From NCBI GenBank assembly GCA_013151975.1, contig JAADHG010000233.1:1-7294 (forward strand): a stretch of DNA of 7,294 bases, given 5' to 3'. Below, piece by piece: positions 1 to 5,128 of this stretch. The notes under the pieces were generated by a model. That model was not told the DNA's origin. It made no database searches and saw only the letters and a program-made list of their open reading frames with translations. The stretch is from Chlorobiota bacterium. GTDB taxonomy: Bacteria > Bacteroidota > Bacteroidia > Flavobacteriales > Flavobacteriaceae. The number at the start of each line of letters is the position of its first letter. Within the stretch, counting starts at the first letter, position 1. The position numbers and the translations under genes were made by a program.

Positions 1-236
1 GCCCATTCTAAAGAAGTATTCCCTCCCGCAGAAAACAACGCAACATCTGGTTTCATAGATACCGCATCATCTAAACTCACAATTTTATAGGGTTTTCCTT
101 TATAATCAATAGTTTTTCCAACGCTTCTCTCCGAAGCCACAAGAATCAATTTAGTTATAGGGAAATTACGTTCTTCAAGAACTCTTAACATTACATTGCC
201 TACCATTCCGGTAGCGCCAACAACAGCTACTATCAT
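1..236 (-). CDS. asd: Aspartate-semialdehyde dehydrogenase, N-terminal part (runs off the left edge)
   Basis: Aspartate-semialdehyde dehydrogenase reduces aspartyl phosphate to aspartate semialdehyde with NADPH in the cytoplasm. This is the branch point to lysine/diaminopimelate, threonine and methionine. Only the first 78 codons are present. The protein opens MIVAVVGATGMVGNVMLRVL, a Rossmann strand with the glycine-rich nucleotide-binding loop GATGMVG at residues 7-13. Further on come LVASERSVGK, matching the family's 'xASxRSxGK' segment, and DVALFSAGGNTS, matching the conserved 'FSAGGxxS' segment. The ATG at 236 is chosen because the first beta strand begins directly after it. It lies downstream of mscL on the same strand but beyond a terminator hairpin, and it has its own -7 promoter match, so it is probably transcribed separately. 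The family identification is secure; the catalytic cysteine lies outside the window. Confidence 0.95.
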   Translation of the reverse strand, partial: MIVAVVGATGMVGNVMLRVLEERNFPITKLILVASERSVGKTIDYKGKPYKIVSLDDAVSMKPDVALFSAGGNTSLEW

Positions 237-254
237 ATTGAAAAAATTAAAAAG

Positions 255-262
255 CAAAATTA
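255..262 (-). promoter_or_regulatory. Candidate -7 promoter element of asd
   Basis: Read on the minus strand this is TAATTTTG, a full match to the Bacteroidota -7 consensus TAnnTTTG. It ends 18 bp before the asd start codon, so the leader would be very short. The -33 TTG box is poor: only TTA triplets occur at 278-280 or 286-288. The element sits between the mscL terminator and asd, which fits an independent promoter. In AT-rich DNA a chance match is possible. Confidence 0.4.
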
Positions 263-299
263 ACTATTAATTTATTTTAACGGTATAATAATAATGTAA

Positions 300-333
300 A
301 AAATCCCATAGTTTTAATTAAATATGGGATTTT
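300..333 (-). terminator. Intrinsic terminator after mscL
   Basis: A perfect 11-bp inverted repeat pairs 300-310 (AAAATCCCATA) with 323-333 (TATGGGATTTT) around a 12-nt AT loop. On the minus strand the stem runs into six T residues (down to 298). This has the form of a rho-independent terminator for the tdk-alr-mscL transcript, 24 bp beyond the mscL stop codon. The A-rich other flank could give weak activity in the opposite direction. Confidence 0.8.
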
Positions 334-356
334 ATCAGTTTAATTTTAAGAAATAT

Positions 357-761
357 TTATTTTTTCAATAAATCTCTAATTTCAGTAAGTAAATCTTCTT
401 GTGTTGGTCCTGCTGGAGGAGCTTCAGGAGCAGGTTCTTCTTTCTTTTTCATGTTGTTAACGCCTTTAATAACCATAAACATTACAAAAGCAACAATAAT
501 GAAGTCGATAAGATTTGTGAGGAAATCTCCCCACAAAATAGCAACTTCTCCTGCAGTTTTTCCGGCTTCATCTAAAAGGCCTTCTTTAATAATCCATTTT
601 TGATCTTTGAAATCTGATTTAAAAATCAAACCAATTAAAGGCGAAACAATTCCCCCGGTAAATGATGACACCACTTTATTGAAAGCAGCACCCATAACAA
701 AAGCTACGGCAATGTCAACTAAGTTGCCTTTCATGGCAAACTCTTTAAATTCTTTTAGCAT
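357..761 (-). CDS. mscL: Large-conductance mechanosensitive channel MscL
   Basis: MscL forms a homopentameric pore in the inner membrane that opens under membrane tension and releases solutes during hypo-osmotic shock. The 134-residue protein has the usual length and order of elements. There is an amphipathic N-terminal helix (MLKEFKEFAMKGN) and a first membrane helix at about 15-45 containing DIAVAFVMGAAFNKVV, the pore-lining signature. A periplasmic loop spans about 48-73, a second membrane helix about 75-103 (FLTNLIDFIIVAFVMFMVIK), then a KKK cluster, a Pro/Glu-rich linker, and the C-terminal bundle helix ending EDLLTEIRDLLKK. The gene lies 70 bp after alr on the same strand. That gap contains a 7-bp inverted repeat, TTAGTTA (773-779) with TAACTAA (794-800), and a one-mismatch -7 box at 807-814 (AACATTTG on the minus strand). 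Both transcription with alr and a private promoter are therefore possible. Confidence 0.97.
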   Translation of the reverse strand: MLKEFKEFAMKGNLVDIAVAFVMGAAFNKVVSSFTGGIVSPLIGLIFKSDFKDQKWIIKEGLLDEAGKTAGEVAILWGDFLTNLIDFIIVAFVMFMVIKGVNNMKKKEEPAPEAPPAGPTQEDLLTEIRDLLKK

Positions 762-831
762 AATCTAAGATATTAGTTAATAGGCCTCTAAAATAACTAA
801 AAAAGACAAATGTTAAAAAAAACTTAAAGAA

Positions 832-1938
832 TTATTTTATGATGTTACGTTTAATACGTCTTGAAATTGAAGTAATTATTTCGTAGGAAATAGTATTTGC
901 TGTTGACGCAAAATCTTCAGCGGTAGTATTTTTATCAAAAACAATAACTTCATCACCTTCTTTACAATCTATATTTGTAATATCCACCATAATCATATCC
1001 ATACACACATTACCAATAATAAACGCTTTTTGGTTATTGATGGTTACAAAGCCATTACCATTACCATATTGCCTGCCAATACCATCGGCATGACCAATAG
1101 GAATAGTCGCCGTTTTTATAAATGAATCACTTATATAAGCACGGTTGTAGCCAACAGTTTCCCCTTTTTCAATACGGTGAATTTGCGAGATTATTGATTT
1201 TAAAGTTGCAATGGGTTTTAAAAACTTGTTTTCATGTGCTGAATTTCCAAAACCATACAGGCCAATACCACTTCTTACCATATCAAAATGTGCTTCAGGA
1301 TAATTTAATAATCCAGAGGTGTTGCACATATGAAGCATTGGAGTATAACCAATTTCACTTATAAAATCTTGAGCAATTGTTTTAAACGTTTTAATTTGAT
1401 TTAAGGTGAATTCTGTTTCATTAAGATCTTCACTTGCTGCCAGATGAGAGAATATAGAATTTACTTTTACCACTTCTGTATCTTGTAATTTTGAAATAAT
1501 ATAATTCGCATCACTTTCCCAAAACCCAAGTCTATTTAAACCAGTATTAAATTTTATATGAACAGGATAATTGGTTTGCTTTTCTGTTGTAGCGATTGCT
1601 ATAAATTCATTTAAAACTTTAGCGCTATATAAACTAGGCTCAAGACAGTGTTTAATTAAGGATTTAAAATTTACAGGCTGAGGATGTAATACTAAAATAG
1701 GTTTAGTAATTCCTGCTTCACGCAACGCAACCCCTTCATTTGTGTAAGCAACAGCAAGATAATCTACATCGAGATGTTGTAAATGCTTTGCTACAACACA
1801 AGCATCACTACCATAAGCAAAAGCTTTTACAACAGCCATAAATTTAACGTTGTTACTAAGTTTTGATTTTAGGTAATCAAAATTATTGGTAAGTGCTTTT
1901 AGGTCTAATTCAAGTATAGTTTCAAGAGCTTTAGGCAT
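832..1938 (-). CDS. alr: Alanine racemase, PLP-dependent
   Basis: Alanine racemase interconverts L- and D-alanine, supplying D-alanine for peptidoglycan, and is a cytoplasmic PLP homodimer. At 368 residues it is a complete fold-III enzyme. Visible landmarks are the Schiff-base lysine K38 in AVVKAFAYG, K129 (the position carbamylated in the Geobacillus enzyme), R136 in GLNRLGF, the HMCNTSGLL segment (203-211), RSGIGLYGF (222-230), the second catalytic base Y264 in VGYNRAY, and the C-terminal GNVCMDMIMVDIT (309-321). The PLP motif has Phe where many bacteria have Asn (VVKANAYG); I believe this is common in Bacteroidota racemases. Here it stands alone, whereas some Bacteroidota carry a MurF-Alr fusion. 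Its start codon overlaps the tdk end by 8 bp in another frame, implying translational coupling. Confidence 0.97.
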   Translation of the reverse strand: MPKALETILELDLKALTNNFDYLKSKLSNNVKFMAVVKAFAYGSDACVVAKHLQHLDVDYLAVAYTNEGVALREAGITKPILVLHPQPVNFKSLIKHCLEPSLYSAKVLNEFIAIATTEKQTNYPVHIKFNTGLNRLGFWESDANYIISKLQDTEVVKVNSIFSHLAASEDLNETEFTLNQIKTFKTIAQDFISEIGYTPMLHMCNTSGLLNYPEAHFDMVRSGIGLYGFGNSAHENKFLKPIATLKSIISQIHRIEKGETVGYNRAYISDSFIKTATIPIGHADGIGRQYGNGNGFVTINNQKAFIIGNVCMDMIMVDITNIDCKEGDEVIVFDKNTTAEDFASTANTISYEIITSISRRIKRNIIK

Positions 1939-2578
1939 TTGCTTTTTTTACTTTTGGAGGAATTTCTTCAGCATCAGTAACTTTCATGTTTCTTACTTTA
2001 TCTCTAAGCATTGCTTTGTAATACGCAGCCCTACTTAAAGGCTCATATTCGTCTACTTCGCCAAGAAGTACAAGCTCGTCACTTTTTGCTTTTCTATAGC
2101 TGTATTGTGCTAAATTCCCAGTTCTTGTACAAACCGCATGCACTTTGGTGACATACTCGGCAGTTGCCATTAGACTTGGCATTGGCCCAAAAGGATTGCC
2201 TTTAAAATCCATATCTAATCCAGCTACAATTACACGAATACCTTTGTTGGCAAGATCGTTACAAACGCGAACAATTTCATCATCAAAAAACTGCGCTTCA
2301 TCAATGCCTACAACATCACAACCATCTGCAAGAATTGGAATATTTGCCGCAGCAGGAACAGGTGTAGAACGAATTTCATTGGCGTCATGAGACACAACCA
2401 TTTCATCATCATAACGCACATCGACAGCAGGCTTAAAAATCTCGACTTTTTGCCTTGCAAATTTTGCGCGTTTGAGCCTGCGAATCAATTCTTCGGTTTT
2501 TCCAGAGAACATGGATCCGCAAATAACTTCAATCCATCCAAATTGTTCTTTATGATTTACTGTATTTTCAAGAAACAT
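1931..2578 (-). CDS. tdk: Thymidine kinase, type II (TK1-like)
   Basis: Thymidine kinase phosphorylates thymidine to dTMP with ATP for nucleotide salvage. The 215-residue protein has the P-loop GSMFSGKT (21-28), a lid/basic helix (LIRRLKRAKFARQK), the DEAQFF motif (93-98) with the likely catalytic base E94, the GLDMDFKGNPFGP segment (120-132), and the TAEYVTKVHAVC stretch leading into the lasso loop. Type II kinases usually hold a structural zinc with four Cys/His ligands. Here only C150 remains: T153 replaces the second cysteine, and S182 and A185 (in YEPLSRAAYY) sit where the last two ligands would be. I recall this from other Bacteroidota enzymes, so it is probably a lineage trait and not damage. 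It is the first gene of the minus-strand block, with its own -7 promoter match. Confidence 0.97.
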   Translation of the reverse strand: MFLENTVNHKEQFGWIEVICGSMFSGKTEELIRRLKRAKFARQKVEIFKPAVDVRYDDEMVVSHDANEIRSTPVPAAANIPILADGCDVVGIDEAQFFDDEIVRVCNDLANKGIRVIVAGLDMDFKGNPFGPMPSLMATAEYVTKVHAVCTRTGNLAQYSYRKAKSDELVLLGEVDEYEPLSRAAYYKAMLRDKVRNMKVTDAEEIPPKVKKANA

Positions 2579-2599
2579 TTCGTAATTTTAACACTAAAA

Positions 2600-2607
2600 C
2601 AAAGCTA
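2600..2607 (-). promoter_or_regulatory. Candidate -7 promoter element of tdk-alr
   Basis: On the minus strand this reads TAGCTTTG, a full match to TAnnTTTG. It ends 21 bp before the tdk ATG, a spacing much like that of the asd candidate. The upstream TTG box is not convincing; a TTA lies at 2632-2634 with a spacing somewhat longer than usual. The position at the head of the block supports the call more than the sequence alone. Confidence 0.45.
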
Positions 2608-2685
2608 ATATTCGTTTGTATAAAGGTGGCGTAAATTTATTAAAAATCAAAAGCCAAAATTGCAAATAATTTATAAGTTATAAAA

Positions 2686-2719
2686 CCAAAACGGTTATAA
2701 TAGTTATTAACCGAATTGG
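2686..2719. promoter_or_regulatory. 34-bp interrupted dyad in the tdk / hypothetical-gene divergent region
   Basis: Symmetric arms CCAA (2686-2689) and CGGTTA (2692-2697) pair with TAACCG (2708-2713) and TTGG (2716-2719). A symmetric 2-bp mismatch (AA/AA) separates the two halves of each arm, and the centre holds 10 bp of AT. That gives ten symmetric base pairs, half of them G:C, in otherwise AT-rich DNA. It could be a protein-binding operator, or a hairpin if transcription from either side crosses it. It is not followed by a T tract, so I do not call it a terminator. Confidence 0.45.
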
Positions 2720-2724
2720 GGTAT

Positions 2725-2746
2725 AATTATTGTAATTACGATAATT
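2725..2746. promoter_or_regulatory. 22-bp near-perfect palindrome upstream of the hypothetical gene
   Basis: The dyad is centred between 2735 and 2736. Ten of its eleven base pairs match, including the core GTAATTAC (2732-2739), with only 2731/2740 mismatched. It has no loop, so it suits a dimeric DNA-binding protein better than an RNA hairpin. It ends 23 bp before the ATG at 2770, where the promoter of the plus-strand genes is expected, and overlaps a TATAAT (2722-2727). AT-rich composition lowers the surprise. Confidence 0.4.
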
Positions 2747-2769
2747 GAAAAAACACTAAAAATAAGATC

Positions 2770-3516
2770 ATGAAAAAGAAGCTAGAATCAGAGTTAATAA
2801 GTATTGCACATAGAATTCTGAAGTTAAAAAGTAAAGAAGATGTTTTTAAAATGCACGCACAGGTTGAAGCCTTGTACGAAAAATTGACGGTTTTAAAATT
2901 TGCACACGAAAATTTTGAAGACGATATGCCAATTGTTGGAAGTGACTCCTCTTTTTTCGGAATGTTGGATGAAGCCTTTAATAATAAGGTAAGTGATACT
3001 ATTGAGGTTGAAGACAAAATTTATATTAATCTTGACGAAGCCGAAGACGATGGTATTATGGAGCCAGCTACGGAAAAGATTAAAGATTTAGTTGCGCAAA
3101 TGCATGACGAATCGCAAGACGTAGATGAACTTTTAGAAAAAGTGTTGCCACAGCAACAGTATAATAAGAATGATTTTGAAGAATTAACAGCAGGCTTTAG
3201 GGATATTCCTGTTTTTGAACCTGTTACTAAAACAAAGAATCACATAAAAGAAGACGCTAAAAAATCATTAAACGATACTTTAAAAGGACAAGGGCTAACC
3301 ATTGGACTTAACGACAAATTAGCGTTTATCAAGCACTTATTTGATGGGAATAGTAAAGATTTTGAGCGTGTATTATCTCAAATTAATACTTCGGAAACCA
3401 TTAACGAAGCTAAGATATTAATTCAGGATATTATTAAACCAGACTACAACCATTGGGAAGGGAAAGAAGAATTTGAAGAACGCTTTATAGAAATTATTGA
3501 AAGCAAATTTAATTAA
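2770..3516 (+). CDS. Hypothetical protein, probably a conserved Bacteroidota family
   Basis: I do not recognise a function. The 248-residue product is soluble, with no signal peptide, membrane segment or cysteine. Residues 1-50 look helical and charged (KKKLESELISIAHRILKLK...). Residues 75-145 are strongly acidic with many Asp/Glu. Residues 150-172 are a Lys-rich linker, and 176-248 form a compact C-terminal unit beginning LTIGLNDKLAFIKHLFDGN. It continues with a helix containing FERVLSQIN and ends FEERFIEIIESKF. The 'GLNDKxxFIKxLFxG' pattern is one I associate with hypothetical proteins of Bacteroidota, but I cannot name the family. The gene heads a plus-strand set with rsmI 28 bp downstream, so it is likely cotranscribed with rRNA modification and DNA repair genes. 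The ATG at 2770 fits the onset of the charged helix. Confidence 0.8.
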   Translation: MKKKLESELISIAHRILKLKSKEDVFKMHAQVEALYEKLTVLKFAHENFEDDMPIVGSDSSFFGMLDEAFNNKVSDTIEVEDKIYINLDEAEDDGIMEPATEKIKDLVAQMHDESQDVDELLEKVLPQQQYNKNDFEELTAGFRDIPVFEPVTKTKNHIKEDAKKSLNDTLKGQGLTIGLNDKLAFIKHLFDGNSKDFERVLSQINTSETINEAKILIQDIIKPDYNHWEGKEEFEERFIEIIESKFN

Positions 3517-3521
3517 GTAGA

Positions 3522-3539
3522 TTCCCATTTTCATGGGAA
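3522..3539 (+). promoter_or_regulatory. Small hairpin just before the rsmI start
   Basis: TTCCCAT (3522-3528) pairs perfectly with ATGGGAA (3533-3539) across a TTTC loop. It lies six bases past the stop of the preceding gene and ends five bases before the preferred rsmI ATG. There is no T tract, so it is not a normal terminator. It buries an alternative in-frame ATG at 3533 in the stem, which supports initiation at 3545. A role in RNA stability or translation is possible but unproven. Confidence 0.4.
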
Positions 3540-3544
3540 ATATT

Positions 3545-4216
3545 ATGAGCAAACTCTACATTGTACCAACACCTATTGGTAATTTAAAGGATATTACATT
3601 AAGAGCTATTGAAGTTTTAAAAACGGTCGATTTAATTTTAGCCGAAGACACAAGAACTTCAGGAAAATTACTCAAGCATTTTGAGATTAATACACCATCT
3701 CAATCACACCATATGCATAACGAACACAAAACAGTTGAAAATTTAGTGCAGAAATTACAAACAGGAACAACTATTGCACTTATAAGTGATGCGGGTACAC
3801 CTGCCATTTCCGACCCCGGATTTTTACTTACAAGAGCTTGTATAGAAAACAATATAGAGGTTGAATGCTTACCAGGAGCGACAGCTTTTGTGCCGGCATT
3901 AGTAAACTCTGGATTACCCAACGATAAATTTGTGTTTGAAGGATTCCTTCCAGTAAAAAAAGGAAGACAAACACGATTAAAGCTTCTAGCCGAAGAAACC
4001 AGAACTATAATTTTTTATGAATCGCCTCATAAACTCATTAAAACACTTACCCATTTTTGCGAATACTTTGGCGAAGACAGGCAGGTTTCAGTATCCAGAG
4101 AGCTTACAAAACTCTATGAAGAAACTATTCGCGGCACAGTAAAAGAAGTATTAGCACATTACACAAATAAACCACCAAAAGGGGAGATTGTAATTGTAGT
4201 TGCGGGTAATAAATAA
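3545..4216 (+). CDS. rsmI: 16S rRNA (cytidine-1402-2'-O)-methyltransferase RsmI
   Basis: RsmI 2'-O-methylates C1402 of 16S rRNA in the P-site decoding region, using S-adenosylmethionine. The sequence is a typical tetrapyrrole-methylase-fold protein of 223 residues. It has LYIVPTPIGNLKDIT (4-18), LAEDTRTSGKLLKHF (32-46), the SAM-binding ISDAGTPAISDPG (80-92), LPGATA (109-114), FVFEGFLP (129-136), FYESPHK (157-163), and the closing KGEIVIVVAG. Many proteobacterial RsmI proteins are longer by a C-terminal extension; the short form here ends after the core fold. I chose ATG 3545 (MSKLYIVPTP) over the in-frame ATG at 3533 because homologues begin close to the first strand and the earlier codon lies in a hairpin. 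Its TAA overlaps the next ATG by one base (TAATG), indicating coupled translation. Confidence 0.96.
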   Translation: MSKLYIVPTPIGNLKDITLRAIEVLKTVDLILAEDTRTSGKLLKHFEINTPSQSHHMHNEHKTVENLVQKLQTGTTIALISDAGTPAISDPGFLLTRACIENNIEVECLPGATAFVPALVNSGLPNDKFVFEGFLPVKKGRQTRLKLLAEETRTIIFYESPHKLIKTLTHFCEYFGEDRQVSVSRELTKLYEETIRGTVKEVLAHYTNKPPKGEIVIVVAGNK

Positions 4217-4794
4217 TGGAAAACCTCCTTTATGATATAAGACAATGCAATATCTGTTCAGAACACTTACAGTTTGGACCACGACCTGTAGTATCGGCTC
4301 ACCCAGATTCTAAAATTGTGATTATTGGTCAAGCACCTGGGACAAAAGTGCATAATTCTGGAATCCCTTGGGATGATGCTAGTGGCAAACAATTACGTAA
4401 GTGGTTAAAGGTATCTGACGACGATTTTTATGACGACACCAAATTTGCTATTGTACCCATGGGGTTTTGTTATCCAGGAAAAGGAACAACAGGCGATTTA
4501 CCTCCACGACCCGAATGTGCCCCTCAATGGCACAATTTACTTTTTAACAACATGCCTAATTTAGAATTAGTGATTTTAATAGGTATGTATGCCCAAAAGT
4601 ATTATTTACAAAAAGCGGTAAAGAAAGCCTTAACCGAAACAGTTGCTAGTTATAAAACCTACTTACCAAAATATTTTGTGTTGCCACACTCTTCACCACG
4701 CAATCGGTTTTGGTTAACCAAGAATCCTTGGTTTGATGATGACGTTGTACCTGAGTTGCAGCAAAAAATAAAGCGTTTATTAACACAGCTCTAG
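4216..4794 (+). CDS. Uracil-DNA glycosylase superfamily protein, atypical subgroup
   Basis: This 192-residue protein belongs to the uracil-DNA glycosylase superfamily, which removes uracil from DNA in base excision repair. Motif 1 is IIGQAPGT (35-42) and motif 2 is LPHSSPRN, followed by WLTKNPWF. SGIPWDDASGKQLRKWL (47-63) corresponds to the segment after motif 1 in family 4. Four cysteines, C11 and C14 (CNIC), C84 (GFCYPG) and C100 (PECAP), follow the C-x2-C...C-x15-C pattern of family 4/5 enzymes that bind a 4Fe-4S cluster. Motif 1 has Gln where family 4 has its catalytic Glu (GEAPG), and it lacks the Asp or Asn of families 1-3. Acidic D52/D53 are candidate replacements. It is translationally coupled to rsmI. 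The superfamily is clear; uracil excision activity is not shown by the sequence. Confidence 0.85.
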   Translation: MENLLYDIRQCNICSEHLQFGPRPVVSAHPDSKIVIIGQAPGTKVHNSGIPWDDASGKQLRKWLKVSDDDFYDDTKFAIVPMGFCYPGKGTTGDLPPRPECAPQWHNLLFNNMPNLELVILIGMYAQKYYLQKAVKKALTETVASYKTYLPKYFVLPHSSPRNRFWLTKNPWFDDDVVPELQQKIKRLLTQL

Positions 4795-4823
4795 TATCGA
4801 TAGAAGATAAGGAACTCTTTATT

Positions 4824-5051
4824 TTAAAAAACATTAAATTCTCTGGCTATTAATGCAATTCCAATCATAATAAAACCAATACCACCAATTCCTATTTGGA
4901 AAGTAAATCCACCTTGTTTCTTTTTTAGAGTAATTTCATTTGCTAATTTTATAAAATAAACACCCAAAATAATAAGTGAAACACCCAAAATAATAAGTGA
5001 AACACCCAAAATAATAAGTGAAACACCTAAAATAATATTTAAAAAGCCCAT
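4824..5051 (-). CDS. Small two-helix membrane protein with heptapeptide repeats, hypothetical
   Basis: I do not recognise this 75-residue protein. It starts MGFLNIILGV, and its first hydrophobic stretch (about 3-37) is made of the heptad SLIILGV repeated three times exactly after a related NIILGV. A charged loop (LANEITLKKKQGG, about 36-48) and a second hydrophobic segment rich in Gly and Ile (about 52-68) follow. At roughly 35 residues the first segment is longer than a normal membrane helix; taking away two repeats leaves about 21, a normal span. Expansion inside an ordinary two-helix protein is therefore likely. It lies downstream of the AhpD-like gene on the same strand and converges on the UDG-like gene with 29 bp between stops. 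The reading frame could be fortuitous, but an open, strongly hydrophobic frame with a matching second helix argues for a real gene. Confidence 0.55.
   Translation of the reverse strand: MGFLNIILGVSLIILGVSLIILGVSLIILGVYFIKLANEITLKKKQGGFTFQIGIGGIGFIMIGIALIAREFNVF
4958..5041 (-). repeat. 21-bp tandem repeat (minisatellite), 3 exact copies plus 1 degenerate
   Basis: Units 4958-4978, 4979-4999 and 5000-5020 are identical (plus strand aaacaccc...aataagtg). A fourth unit, 5021-5041, matches until it diverges in its last bases. The 21-bp period keeps the reading frame, so gain or loss of copies would change the protein in steps of seven residues (SLIILGV) without breaking it. Identical copies point to recent expansion by replication slippage. 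Confidence 0.95.
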
Positions 5052-5084
5052 ATAATGTGTCTAAATGATGATTTAATCCAATTT

Positions 5085-5128
5085 ATCTAAAAGCGAAGCG
5101 CTCTAATATCTAACAGCGAAGCGGTCTA
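5085..5128. repeat. Pair of 21-bp imperfect direct repeats beside the REP hairpin
   Basis: Positions 5085-5105 and 5108-5128 share 19 of 21 bases; both follow atctaa.agcgaagcg.tcta, with a 2-bp spacer. Each contains a small self-complementary core around agcgaagcg. They abut the hairpin at 5131-5150 and probably form one dispersed repeat unit with it. The second copy overlaps the last codons of the present AhpD-like reading frame. Confidence 0.7.

Noticed and set aside
2145..2608. Two plus-strand open frames antisense to tdk
   Set aside because: They mirror the conserved tdk coding sequence and have no family features. The second also runs into the divergent promoter region.
2736..3017. Minus-strand open frame of 93 codons overlapping the start of the hypothetical gene
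   Set aside because: It is rich in Ser, Phe and Leu, as expected from the reverse strand of Lys/Glu/Asp-rich coding DNA, and it would run over the dyad at 2725-2746.
3522..3539. Terminator between the hypothetical gene and rsmI
   Set aside because: The stem is followed by AATATTATG and not by a T tract, and rsmI starts within a few bases. A transcription stop here would separate tightly packed genes.
4795..4823. Shared terminator between the convergent UDG-like and small membrane protein genes
   Set aside because: Only the 8-bp palindrome TATCGATA (4795-4802) is present, with no stable stem-loop plus T tract in either direction.
4958..5041. Possible CRISPR-like repeat array
   Set aside because: The 21-bp units are directly adjacent with no spacers, are translated in frame, and have no cas genes nearby. 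It is a coding minisatellite.
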